From Oscillibacter valericigenes (lineage in GTDB: Bacteria; Bacillota; Clostridia; Oscillospirales; Oscillospiraceae), in NCBI RefSeq assembly GCF_021531435.1, contig NZ_JAFBIS010000005.1:62001-126000 (forward strand): a stretch of 64,000 nucleotides of DNA, given 5' to 3'. How positions within the stretch are numbered: the stretch's first letter is position 1; every line of letters starts with the position of its first letter. The notes below the pieces were generated by a model. The model had not been told where the DNA came from and searched no databases. It was given only the letters and a program-made list of their open reading frames with translations. Positions 7,742-15,969 of the stretch are shown one piece after another. The position numbers and the translations under genes are program-made.

Positions 7742-9247
7742 TCAGGGATCTTCACTTTTTTCCTGTTTTCCGTAGATCAGGATCACTTTTGTGCCCACTC
7801 CCGGGAAGCTGGCGATCCGCAGTTCGCAGCCGGGGAACCGGGCCATTCGCCGCCGCACGTTCTCAAGGCCGATGGAGCCCTGGCTGTGGGCGGCCTCCAG
7901 GTCGAAGCCAACGCCGTCGTCGTCCACCGTGACCCGCCAGCAGTCCAGCAGCTCCTCCAGCTTCAGCGTCACCGTTCCGCCGCCCACCTTGGGCTTGATG
8001 CCGTGGAGAATGGCGTTTTCCACAACGGGCTGGATGGTCAGCAGGGGGATCTGGAAATCCGCCTCCGGGATGTCGTAGACCATGCGGAGCCGGTCGCCAA
8101 GCTGCTGCTGGTTGATGTCCGCGTAGGCCCGGACAGCCCGCAGCTCTTCCCGGAAGGAGCCCACGCCGCCGTTTGCGGTGACGGAGTCCAGGCTGAAGCG
8201 CAGGTAGCGGGAGAAGTCGCCCGCCATCTTGTAGGCCGCGTCCGGCTTCAGGACGATGAGGGCCTGGAGGGAGTTCAGGGTGTGGTAGAAAAAGTGGGAG
8301 CGGATCTGGCTCAGCAGCATATTGCCCTGCTCGTATTCCAGCTGCTCCTGGAGCCGCTGGATCTCCTTCTGGGATTTTTCCACTTTCATCTGCCGCAGCC
8401 GCTCCGCGTAATAGACCCCCGCCGCCGCCAGCAGAGCCACCAGCAGGCTCACCGCCACGCCCAGCCAGAGGTCGCTGCGCCGGTACCAGGGCCGCAGGGA
8501 GGCCATGGACACCGTCCAGACGGAGTTGAACAGCGTCTGGTCATAGTCCACGGTCTCGCAGCCCTCCGGCAGGGGGGTGTCCGTTTCCAGAATGACCTGC
8601 TTCTGGCCGTCGTCGGGGTTGATGCGCCAGATCTGACAGGCAAAGCCCTGCTCGTTGACCCGCTCGATGGAACTGCCGGACAGCGCGTCCGGGAAATCCA
8701 GGGTCACGGAGACGATGCCCCAGAAGGTGGAACCTCCGTTTTCATCCTCCAGAAACACCGGCAGCCGCCCGGCGATGCCGAGACCGCCCTGGATCAGCTC
8801 AAAGGGGCCAGCGATATACAAATCCTTTTTCGCGATGGCGGCCTGAGCCTCCTTGTTGCCGGCGCCGTCCTCATACATGTTCAGCCCGATGACCGCCTCG
8901 TTGCCCGCCAGGGGAAAGACGCCCTCCACAATGCCGCCGGGGGCAAAGAGGACGTTCCGCACACACTCCTCCCGGAGCAGGATGTCAGCGATTTTTTCAA
9001 AGCCCTCGTAGGAGCCGCCGGTCTGCCGCAGGTATGCCTCCAGCACCCGGGTCTTGCTCATTTCGGAGAGCATGAACTCATAGGTCTCCGAGCCGAGGGA
9101 GCTGGCGATGTAGCCCATCCGGTCCCGCTCCAACTGGAGGCGGCTGACTTCCATGTACCCGGTCAGCACCAGTCCGGCCAGCAGCGCAATTACAAAGGAC
9201 AAACAGGCCTGCCTGACTGCCGGCCTTCTGCGCGGCTGCTGTTCCAT
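7742..9247 (-). CDS. LytS/YesM-type sensor histidine kinase with CHASE-like extracellular domain
   Basis: A 501-residue membrane kinase. One membrane helix lies at about residues 13-33 and a second at about 272-292, enclosing a sensor of about 235 residues that resembles CHASE domains (IGLNMYEDGAGNKEAQAAI, YIAGPFELIQGGLGI, LPVFLEDENG, GIVSVTLDFPDAL). A coiled coil follows, then the His_kinase module with SHFFYHTLNSLQAL (the usual family form is NPHFLFNTLN, so the phospho-His is kept but its surroundings differ) and an ATPase domain with ENAILHGIKP and VTVDDDGVGFD. It is the first gene of the operon. Confidence 0.9.
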   Translation of the reverse strand: MEQQPRRRPAVRQACLSFVIALLAGLVLTGYMEVSRLQLERDRMGYIASSLGSETYEFMLSEMSKTRVLEAYLRQTGGSYEGFEKIADILLREECVRNVLFAPGGIVEGVFPLAGNEAVIGLNMYEDGAGNKEAQAAIAKKDLYIAGPFELIQGGLGIAGRLPVFLEDENGGSTFWGIVSVTLDFPDALSGSSIERVNEQGFACQIWRINPDDGQKQVILETDTPLPEGCETVDYDQTLFNSVWTVSMASLRPWYRRSDLWLGVAVSLLVALLAAAGVYYAERLRQMKVEKSQKEIQRLQEQLEYEQGNMLLSQIRSHFFYHTLNSLQALIVLKPDAAYKMAGDFSRYLRFSLDSVTANGGVGSFREELRAVRAYADINQQQLGDRLRMVYDIPEADFQIPLLTIQPVVENAILHGIKPKVGGGTVTLKLEELLDCWRVTVDDDGVGFDLEAAHSQGSIGLENVRRRMARFPGCELRIASFPGVGTKVILIYGKQEKSEDP

Positions 9248-9277
9248 CGTTCGGCCCCCCTTTCACCTGTTTTTTTA

Positions 9278-9306
9278 AGCATACGATATTTAGGGTAATA
9301 ATGCAA
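9278..9306 (-). promoter_or_regulatory. Promoter of the kinase-regulator-nucleoside transporter operon
   Basis: The -35 box TTGCAT (9301-9306) and -10 box TATGCT (9278-9283) are 17 bp apart, about 30 bp before the kinase start. No second strong promoter was seen inside the operon. Confidence 0.7.
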
Positions 9307-9336
9307 GAAAACGGGCCGTGTTTTCACACGGCCCGT
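9305..9336 (-). terminator. Intrinsic terminator after the YczE-like gene
   Basis: An 11-bp perfect stem (ACGGGCCGTGT) with a 4-nt loop is followed on the minus strand by TTTTCTT. It overlaps the -35 side of the next operon's promoter. Confidence 0.8.
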
Positions 9337-9349
9337 GAGAAAAACATCT

Positions 9350-10027
9350 TTATGCTTCCACGTTTTCTCCACCCCGGATGCGCCGGATGGTCTCCGGCAG
9401 GTTTTCCTGGTGCAGCTCCGCCGCCCTGAAGTGCAGCAGCGCGAAATTCAGGTTGAACAGTGTGCCCACGCCCACGGCGGTGATGACGGTGCCGATGCCC
9501 ACCTGACCGCCCAGCCGCCAGCCAACAAAAATGGCGATCAGCTCCACCACGGCCCGGCAGAAGCCCACGGACCGCCCGGTCTTGCGGGCCAGCACCACCA
9601 TCAGCGCGTCCCGGGGGCCGGAGCCCAGGGCACTTTTCATGTACATCCAGGTGCCGACAGCCAGCAGCTCCATGCCCGCCAGCAGCATGATGAGGCCGGA
9701 CCACAGGCTTTCCATTTGGGGGATCCAGCCCAGGTACAGCAGTACATCAATAAAAACCGGGCAGACAAAGATGTTTGCCAGTGTCCCGATGCCGAAGCTC
9801 TCACCGCAGAGCACGGCGACGGCAATGACCGCCGCGCCGACGATCATGGCGGCGGTGCCGTAGGTGATGCCGAAGAAGATCGACATGCCGTTTTGCAGCA
9901 CGCTCCACGGCTCCAGCCCCACATTGGCCTGGAGCATCATGGTGATGCCCACCGCGCTGACCATCAGACCGCCTGTCAGAATCAGCAGGCGGCGTCCATA
10001 TTCCCGAACCATCTCAAAACTCCTCAT
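9350..10027 (-). CDS. YczE/YyaS/YitT-family integral membrane protein
   Basis: A 225-residue protein with five to six hydrophobic segments. The family signatures are GLEPWSVLQNGMS near residue 35 and KSALGSGPRDALMVVLARKTG in the middle (the Gly-Ser-Gly-Pro-Arg-Asp motif is typical of YczE). The molecular role of the family is not established; some members are linked to regulation of surfactin-like synthesis or to small-molecule transport. It is probably monocistronic, between a terminator and the start of the plus-oriented intergenic stretch near 10030-10190. Confidence 0.85.
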   Translation of the reverse strand: MRSFEMVREYGRRLLILTGGLMVSAVGITMMLQANVGLEPWSVLQNGMSIFFGITYGTAAMIVGAAVIAVAVLCGESFGIGTLANIFVCPVFIDVLLYLGWIPQMESLWSGLIMLLAGMELLAVGTWMYMKSALGSGPRDALMVVLARKTGRSVGFCRAVVELIAIFVGWRLGGQVGIGTVITAVGVGTLFNLNFALLHFRAAELHQENLPETIRRIRGGENVEA

Positions 10028-10192
10028 CCAAAAGTGCGGCCGTCCCCGGCGGCCGCCGCTGTGTTTCGCTGTTTCATCCTATCCGAAAACCGGCCGGAGC
10101 GTTTCTCCGGACATGCCGGTTTTCATTTTTCAAACAGCTTTTTATTATTATAAAGAGGAAGCAGGCTCGCACCTGCTTCCCGTATGGGTCCC

Positions 10193-10915
10193 TCAAGCCT
10201 CTTCCTGCGCCTCAGCGTGGACGTTCTTCAGCTGCGACAGGTAGCGGTACACGCTGGCCTGGGAGCAGTGGAGCCCCGCGGCCACGTCCTTGACGGCGCC
10301 TTTCAAAAGGAAGATGCCGTTGCTCTCCAGAGCGGCGATGATCTTCAGCCGTTCATCGGAGGTCAGCCGCTCGGCGGTCACGCCCAGGGCCTCCAGCTCC
10401 CGATTGATGGCGTCCGCCGCCACCGCCTCGGTGGAATTGCGGAACTTCTCCGGAGAGGAACGGACGGCGGATACGGCGCCGGGCTCCTCCGGCTCCAGCG
10501 GCTGCAGCACATCCTCCACGAAAATGTCCGGATGGCACAGCCCCATGATCTGGTTGCTGATGGCCCGGTAGCGGCTGTCATCAAAATTGATGCAGAGCAT
10601 CCCGATGAGGCGGCCGTTCTGCTTGATGAACATGGTGTTGGACCGCAGGTCCTTGCCGTTGACGGAGACCCCATAGTAATGCAGGCGGTAATCCGAGGTC
10701 TCATAGCTCTTGTCCCGCAGGATGCTCAGCGCCACATTGGTCAGGGGGGCGCCGATTTCCCGGCCGCTGACATGGTTGTTGGCGATGGCGATGATGGAGC
10801 GGTTTTTATCTGTCAGGTCGTGGAGCGCGACCTCGTAATCCGGGCCTAAAGCCTGCCCGAGAAATTCTGTCAGCTTCACGTAGTGCTGCAGCAGCGCGTT
10901 GGTGACATTCGCCAT
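10193..10915 (-). CDS. YheO/DauR-like transcriptional regulator (PAS-like plus HTH)
   Basis: A 240-residue regulator. The N-terminal domain (GPDYEVALHDLTDKNRSIIAIANNHVSGREIGAP) is the YheO-like PAS domain found in DauR-type regulators of D-amino-acid catabolism. The C-terminal 60 residues (LTSDERLKIIAALESNGIFLLKGAVKDVAAGLHCSQASVYRYL) form the matching HTH. The start at 10915 is preceded by GAGGTG; the upstream in-frame ATG at 10933 is less well placed. It is divergent from ridA and the beta-eliminating lyase, so it is the likely amino-acid-responsive regulator of that operon. Confidence 0.88.
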   Translation of the reverse strand: MANVTNALLQHYVKLTEFLGQALGPDYEVALHDLTDKNRSIIAIANNHVSGREIGAPLTNVALSILRDKSYETSDYRLHYYGVSVNGKDLRSNTMFIKQNGRLIGMLCINFDDSRYRAISNQIMGLCHPDIFVEDVLQPLEPEEPGAVSAVRSSPEKFRNSTEAVAADAINRELEALGVTAERLTSDERLKIIAALESNGIFLLKGAVKDVAAGLHCSQASVYRYLSQLKNVHAEAQEEA

Positions 10916-10957
10916 AGGAGCACCTCTTTTCATGTAGTTCGCCTGTGAGTTTACATC

Positions 10958-10986
10958 ATTATATATAGAAATAAAAACTTTGTCAA
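10958..10986 (-). promoter_or_regulatory. Promoter of the YheO-like regulator
   Basis: A consensus sigma-A promoter: TTGACA (10981-10986), 17-bp spacer, TATAAT (10958-10963). It lies in a markedly AT-rich 256-bp divergent intergenic region. Confidence 0.85.
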
Positions 10987-11108
10987 AAGAAAAAATTATT
11001 ATATTGCTAATAAAAAGTTTTCGCACATTGCGTTGGAAACTTTATGGACATTTGACACAAAATTAAAGCTTTTAAAATGGCTATACGTACAAAGTGCATA
11101 GTTTCTAC

Positions 11109-11137
11109 TTGACAAAATTTTTTCATTCTGATAAAGT
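11109..11137 (+). promoter_or_regulatory. Promoter of the ridA-lyase-symporter operon
   Basis: TTGACA (11109-11114), 17-bp spacer, TAAAGT (11132-11137), about 35 bp before ridA. Expected to be regulated by the divergently encoded YheO-like protein. Confidence 0.8.
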
Positions 11138-11171
11138 TATCTCGTCAAAAAATGAGAGGAGGCGTTTTGCG

Positions 11172-11549
11172 ATGAAAACCATCATCAGTACGAGCCAGGC
11201 ACCCGCTGCCATCGGTCCGTACGCCCAGGCTGTTGAAACCAACGGACTGGTCATCACCTCCGGGCAGCTGCCCATCGATCCCGCCACCGGGGCATTCCCC
11301 GAGGGGATCCAGGCGCAGACCCGGCAGTCCCTGACCAATGTCAAGGCCATCCTCACCGAGGCCGGCACCGACATGGATCATGTACTGAAGACCACCGTGT
11401 TCCTCAGCGACATGAACAATTTCGCCGCTATGAACGAAGTCTATGCCACCTTCTTTACGGAAGGCAGCTATCCTTCCCGGTCCGCCGTGGAAGTGGCCCG
11501 CCTGCCCAAGGACGCGCTGGTGGAGATCGAGGTCATCGCCGCGAAGTAA
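11172..11549 (+). CDS. ridA: RidA-family enamine/imine deaminase
   Basis: A 125-residue protein of normal family length with the canonical start MKTIISTSQAPAAIGPYAQA and motifs SGQLPIDPATG, TTVFLSDMNNFAAMNEVY and PSRSAVEVARLPKDALVEIEV. The Arg of the PSRSAVEV segment is the substrate-carboxylate ligand known from RidA. RidA hydrolyses reactive 2-aminoacrylate and related enamines to keto acids and ammonia. The next gene encodes a beta-eliminating lyase, the kind of PLP enzyme that releases 2-aminoacrylate, so the pairing makes chemical sense. Start by RBS GAGAGGAGG. Confidence 0.95.
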   Translation: MKTIISTSQAPAAIGPYAQAVETNGLVITSGQLPIDPATGAFPEGIQAQTRQSLTNVKAILTEAGTDMDHVLKTTVFLSDMNNFAAMNEVYATFFTEGSYPSRSAVEVARLPKDALVEIEVIAAK

Positions 11550-11691
11550 GCATTCCCCAAAACCCATCAACCCTTGTGAATGATACTGTCCGCTAGGCGC
11601 AAGGCGGGATCTGGGAAGCCCGCCCTTCGACGACCGGGGTATCTCCAAAAAAAATCAAGGCGCCAAGCGCCGAATATGGAGGTAAAGTATT

Positions 11692-13338
11692 ATGTCTAAA
11701 GAGTATCCGCTGAACGTTCCCGCCCCCCATCATTTTACCTTTGCTGTCCGTGACCTGCCCGAGGTCACTGTTGAGCAGCGTGAGCGTGCCCTGAAGGCCA
11801 CCCACTACAACGAGTTCGCTTTCCCCTCCGGCATGCTGACCGTCGATATGCTGTCCGACTCCGGCACCACCGCCATGACCAACCATCAGTGGGCCTCCCT
11901 GTTCCTGGGCGACGAGGCTTACGGCCGCAACACCGGCTACTATGTCCTGCTGGACACCTTCCGCGACATTTTCGAGCGCGGCGGCGAGAAGAACTGGAAG
12001 AAGATCATCGACCTGGTCCGCACCGACTGCCGTGACGTGGAGAAGATGATGGACGAGGTCTACCTCTGCGAGTATGAGGGTGGCCTGTTCAACGGCGGCG
12101 CCGCGCAGATGGAGCGTCCCAACGCCTTCATCATCCAGCAGGGCCGTGCCGCTGAGTCCGTCCTGATGGAGATCGTGAAGAAGATCCTGGCCCAGCGTCA
12201 TCCCGGCAAGGTCTTCACCATTCCCTCCAACGGCCACTTCGACACCACCGAGGGCAACATCAAGCAGATGGGTTCCGTGCCCCGCAACCTGTACAACAAG
12301 ACCCTGCTGTACGAGGTTCCCGAGGGCGGCAAGTACGAGAAGAACCCGTTCAAGGGCAACATGGACACCGAGAAGCTGGAAGAGCTGATCCAGGCCGTGG
12401 GTCCCGAGAATGTGCCCCTGGTGTTCACCTGCATCACCAACAACCCCGTCTGCGGCCAGGCCGTCGCCATGGCCAACCTGCGGGCCACCTCCGAGATCGC
12501 CCACAAGTACAACATCCCCTACATCCTGGACGCCGCCCGCTGGGCCGAGAACGCCTACTTCATCAAGATGAACGAGCCCGGCTACGAGGATAAGTCCATC
12601 GCCGAGATCGCCACCGAGATGTTCTCCTACTGCGACGGCTTCACCATGTCCGCCAAGAAGGACGGCCACGCCAACATGGGCGGCATGCTGGCCTTCCGCG
12701 ACAAGGGCCTGTTCTGGAAGAACTTCTCCGACTTCAACGAGGACGGCACCGTCAAGACCGACGTGGGCGTTCTGCTGAAGGTGAAGCAGATCTCCTGCTA
12801 CGGCAACGACTCCTACGGCGGCATGAGCGGCCGCGACATCATGGCTCTGGCCGTGGGTCTGTATGAGTCCTGCAACTTCAACTATCTGGACGAGCGCGTG
12901 AAGCAGTGCGAGTACCTGGCTCAGGGCTTCTACAAGGCCGGTGTCAAGGGCGTCGTTCTGCCCGCCGGCGGCCATGCCGTGTACATCAACATGACCGAGT
13001 TCTTCGACGGCAAGCGCGGCCATGATACCTTCGCCGGCCAGGGCTTCTCTCTGGAGCTGATCCGCCGCTACGGTATCCGTGTCTCCGAGCTGGGCGACTA
13101 CTCCATGGAGTATGACCTGAAGACTCCCGAGCAGCAGGCCGAGGTCGCCAACGTGGTCCGCTTCGCCATCGACCGCAGCCGCCTGACCCAGGAGCACCTG
13201 GACTATGTCATCGCCGCTGTCAAGGCCCTGTACGAGGACCGCGAGAACATCCCCAACATGCGCATTGTCTGGGGCCACAACCTGCCCATGCGTCACTTCC
13301 ACGCCTTCCTCGAGCCCTATCCCAACGAGGAGAAGTAA
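11692..13338 (+). CDS. Tryptophanase/tyrosine phenol-lyase family beta-eliminating lyase with internal insertions
   Basis: A 548-residue PLP enzyme. The tryptophanase-family core is clear: LSDSGTTAMT, GDEAYGRNTGYY, the DAARWAENAYFIK stretch, the PLP lysine in SAKKD (second Lys, residue 323) and a C-terminal RHF (His535) that in my recalled alignment matches E. coli TnaA His463, which favours tryptophanase over tyrosine phenol-lyase. TnaA has 471 residues; the extra length is mainly a block of about 50 residues at 95-145, rich in charged residues, and a smaller insert near 340-362. It should cleave an amino acid to an aromatic product, pyruvate and ammonia. Codon use is strongly biased, like a highly expressed gene. 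Confidence 0.85.
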   Translation: MSKEYPLNVPAPHHFTFAVRDLPEVTVEQRERALKATHYNEFAFPSGMLTVDMLSDSGTTAMTNHQWASLFLGDEAYGRNTGYYVLLDTFRDIFERGGEKNWKKIIDLVRTDCRDVEKMMDEVYLCEYEGGLFNGGAAQMERPNAFIIQQGRAAESVLMEIVKKILAQRHPGKVFTIPSNGHFDTTEGNIKQMGSVPRNLYNKTLLYEVPEGGKYEKNPFKGNMDTEKLEELIQAVGPENVPLVFTCITNNPVCGQAVAMANLRATSEIAHKYNIPYILDAARWAENAYFIKMNEPGYEDKSIAEIATEMFSYCDGFTMSAKKDGHANMGGMLAFRDKGLFWKNFSDFNEDGTVKTDVGVLLKVKQISCYGNDSYGGMSGRDIMALAVGLYESCNFNYLDERVKQCEYLAQGFYKAGVKGVVLPAGGHAVYINMTEFFDGKRGHDTFAGQGFSLELIRRYGIRVSELGDYSMEYDLKTPEQQAEVANVVRFAIDRSRLTQEHLDYVIAAVKALYEDRENIPNMRIVWGHNLPMRHFHAFLEPYPNEEK

Positions 13339-13455
13339 GAGGCGCTGTGCGGCAAGCGTGAACGGTACTGTTTGAAGACAGTGTGGGCACGCAAGCAAAA
13401 TTCTGCGTAACCTGTGCCGCGTGGAAAGAGCGCAGGAACGTAAGTGTGTGTAAAA

Positions 13456-13496
13456 GCGGCGCCCGCGAAAACTGAATATGTTTTCGCGGGCGCCGC
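13456..13496 (+). terminator. Intercistronic hairpin between lyase and symporter
   Basis: A 16-bp perfect inverted repeat (GCGGCGCCCGCGAAAA) with a 9-nt loop lies 35 bp before the symporter start. It is followed only by AAATTATTG, so it may be a leaky terminator or an mRNA-stabilising structure that makes symporter levels differ from lyase levels. Confidence 0.65.
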
Positions 13497-13530
13497 AAAT
13501 TATTGAGATAAGAGAAGGAGTGTCAAACGC

Positions 13531-14937
13531 ATGAGTAATCAGACTCTGGAAAAGCGCGACGGATTCCAGAGCAAATGGGGCTTTATTCTGGCCTGCATTG
13601 GCTCCGCCGTTGGCATGGGCAACATCTGGCGCTTCCCCATCATGGTCTCCAAGTTCGGCGGCCTGACTTTCCTGATTCCCTATTTCATTTTCGTCGTCCT
13701 GATCGGCGCCTCCGGCGTTATGGAGGAGTTCGCCCTCGGCCGTTGGGCCGGTGCCGGTCCTGTCGGCGCTTTCGGTAAGTGCACCGAAGAGCGCACCGGC
13801 AAGAAGGGTGCTGGCGAGGCCATCGGTGCCATTCCCATCATCGGCTCCCTGATGCTGGCTATCGGCTACACCGTGGTCCTGGGCTGGATCTTCAAGTATT
13901 GCTGGATGGGCATTTCCGGCAGCCTGTATGCCCTGGGCACTGATATGGGCAGCATCGGCGGCGCTTTCGGCGCTACCGCTCCCGAAGCCGCTACCCTGGG
14001 CGAGGCCGTCGGTATGATGGCCAGCAACGGCTTCTTCGGCATCGGCAACGGCGTGTGGCAGCTCATCGGTCTGGTGGTCTCCCTGATCATCATGGCTCTG
14101 GGCGTTGCCGGCGGCATTGAGAAGGCCAACAAGGTCATGATGCCCCTGCTGTTCGGCCTGTTCGTGGTCCTGGGCATTTACATCGCCTTCCTGCCCGGCG
14201 CTTCCGACGGCTACCGCTACATCTTCACCCTGCAGCCCGCCGGCCTGCTGAATCCCCAGGTTTGGGTCTTCGCGTTCGGCCAGGCGTTCTTCTCCCTGTC
14301 CATCGCCGGCAACGGCTCCGTGATCTACGGCTCTTACCTGAGCAAGAGCGAGGACATCCCCAGCTCCGCCCGCAACGTGGCCCTGTTCGATACCATCGCC
14401 GCTCTGCTGGCTGCTTTCGTCATTCTGCCCGCCATGGCCGCGGGTGGCGTGGAGCCCTCCTCCGGCGGCCCCGGCCTGATGTTCGTCTACCTGGTCAACG
14501 TGTTCAACGGCATGACCGGCGGCCGTATCGTCGGCATGATCTTCTTCATCTGTGTGCTGTTCGCCGGCGTCAGCTCCATCGTGAACCTGTATGAGGCTCC
14601 CGTGGCCTTCCTGCAGGAGAAGCTGCACCTGAACCGTGTTCCCTCCGTGGCGATCATCGGCGTCATCGGCGCTATCGTCTCCGTCGTGATCCAGCCCTGG
14701 ACCTCTCAGTGGATGGACGTTGTCTCCATTTACATCTGCCCCCTGGGCGCTCTGCTGGCCGGCATCATGTTCTTCTGGGTCCTCAAGAAAGAGACCGCTC
14801 TGGGCGCTGTCCACGATGGCCGCGCTGCTGGCAAGAAGGACATCGGCAGCTGGTTCTATCCCCTGGGCAAGTGGGTGTACTGCATCGCTGCCCTGGCCGC
14901 TCTGGTCCTCGGCGCGGCGTTCGGCGGTATCGGCTAA
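13531..14937 (+). CDS. SNF/NSS-family sodium-dependent amino-acid transporter
   Basis: A 468-residue symporter with about 11 to 12 membrane helices. The N-terminus has the NSS signature (ACIGSAVGMGNIWRFPIM, with the unwound helix 1 and the Asn/Arg-Phe-Pro motif). Helix 6 region is visible at AFGQAFFSLSIAGNGSVIYGSYL. Family members such as TnaT or MhsT import tryptophan, tyrosine or other hydrophobic amino acids with Na+. Lying in an operon with a tryptophanase-like lyase, it most likely brings in that enzyme's substrate. The RBS is AGAAGGAG. Confidence 0.93.
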   Translation: MSNQTLEKRDGFQSKWGFILACIGSAVGMGNIWRFPIMVSKFGGLTFLIPYFIFVVLIGASGVMEEFALGRWAGAGPVGAFGKCTEERTGKKGAGEAIGAIPIIGSLMLAIGYTVVLGWIFKYCWMGISGSLYALGTDMGSIGGAFGATAPEAATLGEAVGMMASNGFFGIGNGVWQLIGLVVSLIIMALGVAGGIEKANKVMMPLLFGLFVVLGIYIAFLPGASDGYRYIFTLQPAGLLNPQVWVFAFGQAFFSLSIAGNGSVIYGSYLSKSEDIPSSARNVALFDTIAALLAAFVILPAMAAGGVEPSSGGPGLMFVYLVNVFNGMTGGRIVGMIFFICVLFAGVSSIVNLYEAPVAFLQEKLHLNRVPSVAIIGVIGAIVSVVIQPWTSQWMDVVSIYICPLGALLAGIMFFWVLKKETALGAVHDGRAAGKKDIGSWFYPLGKWVYCIAALAALVLGAAFGGIG

Positions 14938-14964
14938 GCCAGAAAACAAACTTTCCTTTCTTAA

Positions 14965-15003
14965 ACAGGACTCCCGCGGCATTTGCCGCGGGAGTCCTGT
15001 TTT
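14965..15003 (+). terminator. Intrinsic terminator after the symporter gene
   Basis: A 16-bp perfect stem (ACAGGACTCCCGCGGC), 4-nt loop, then TTTTGC. It closes the ridA operon and faces the convergent TauE gene. Confidence 0.88.
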
Positions 15004-15016
15004 GCTATTAGTCAAA

Positions 15017-15793
15017 TTAAAGTAATTTGATCAGGATGGTAACGATACCCAAAATGGTCAGCACCACGCCTACCACCCGGTTCAGCCGGGTGATCTCGCA
15101 GCGGTTGGCGAACTTGGCGGAGACATAGGCGCCGAAAAGACAGGCCAGCACCGTCACCGCCATGGGCAGGGGCTGAATAGCCGCGCCCATGCAGAAGTGG
15201 CTCACCGTGCCGGTGAGGGCCACCACCGCCATGATCATCGTGCTGGTGCCCACCGCCACCTTCAGATTGTAGCCCAGCACCACCGTGAACACCGTCAGCA
15301 TCAAAATGCCGCCGCCGCTGCCGGTGAAGCCGCAGACCCAGCCGATGCCGCAGCCCAGGAACATGGCCAGGGCTGTTTTCTTCGGAGACAGCAGACTTTT
15401 GCCGTCGGCCGCGTCCGCGCCTTTGGTAATGGGCTTCAGCAGGAATTTGATGCCGAGAAAAATCGTTGTCGCCATGGAGAGGTACCCCAGTCCGTCCGGC
15501 TGGGCCTGGCTGAACAGGTATCCGCAGTAGCTGCCGATCACGGCGCCGAAGAATGCGGTGATAGTGACGAGCGTGCCGTTTTTCAGGTCGATATTTTTAT
15601 TTTTGTAGTATGTATAGGCGGAAAGGGTGCTGGCCAGCACGTCGGAGGCCAGCGCCACCGTTACCGCGTCATAGCTGACCCAGCCACACAGACTGACCAG
15701 TACGGGCGTGATGACCACCGCGGCGGAAAGCCCCGCCAGCCCTGTGACGACGCCGGCGCCCAGCCCGGCGAGTATATACGCGATCCAAATCAT
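15017..15793 (-). CDS. TauE/SafE-family sulfite/organosulfonate exporter-like membrane protein
   Basis: A 258-residue protein with about eight membrane helices in two repeats. The repeats are seen as GLGAGVVTGLAGLSAAVVITPVLV near the N-terminus and GCGIGWVCGFTGSGGGILMLTV in the second half (Gly-rich, the hallmark of the family). Characterised members export sulfite, sulfoacetate or other small anions. A TetR-type regulator is encoded divergently, and a shared inverted repeat lies in the intergenic region, so the exporter is probably TetR-controlled. The substrate is not predictable. Confidence 0.88.
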   Translation of the reverse strand: MIWIAYILAGLGAGVVTGLAGLSAAVVITPVLVSLCGWVSYDAVTVALASDVLASTLSAYTYYKNKNIDLKNGTLVTITAFFGAVIGSYCGYLFSQAQPDGLGYLSMATTIFLGIKFLLKPITKGADAADGKSLLSPKKTALAMFLGCGIGWVCGFTGSGGGILMLTVFTVVLGYNLKVAVGTSTMIMAVVALTGTVSHFCMGAAIQPLPMAVTVLACLFGAYVSAKFANRCEITRLNRVVGVVLTILGIVTILIKLL

Positions 15794-15853
15794 AGGAGAA
15801 CACCTCTTCTGTTTCTTTCTCCGCAGTCTGCCGCTTGACAGCGGGCAAAGCAG

Positions 15854-15882
15854 ATTATATGATACAGATGTCGCATTGACAA
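15854..15882 (-). promoter_or_regulatory. Promoter of the TauE-like gene
   Basis: TTGTCA (15877-15882), 17-bp spacer, TATAAT (15854-15859). The half-site TGTCGCAT (15869-15876) lies inside the spacer. Confidence 0.78.
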
Positions 15883-15917
15883 CGGATAATTATTCTGAAA
15901 ATGCTGTGAATGCGACA
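15869..15917. promoter_or_regulatory. Possible TetR operator: inverted repeat TGTCGCAT ... ATGCGACA
   Basis: TGTCGCAT at 15869-15876 and its exact complement ATGCGACA at 15910-15917, 33 bp apart, lie in the region between the divergent TauE and TetR genes. The first copy overlaps the TauE promoter. Binding by the adjacent TetR protein is inferred from position only. Confidence 0.45.
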
Positions 15918-15969
15918 GTTTTGACAAAAATGTATCGTTTATTTTGTGAACTTTTTTAGGTGAGCTTGC

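Noticed and set aside
11593-15015. 1140-codon open frame on the minus strand
   Set aside because: It is the antisense of the strongly codon-biased lyase and symporter genes and spans their terminators; no domain is recognisable.
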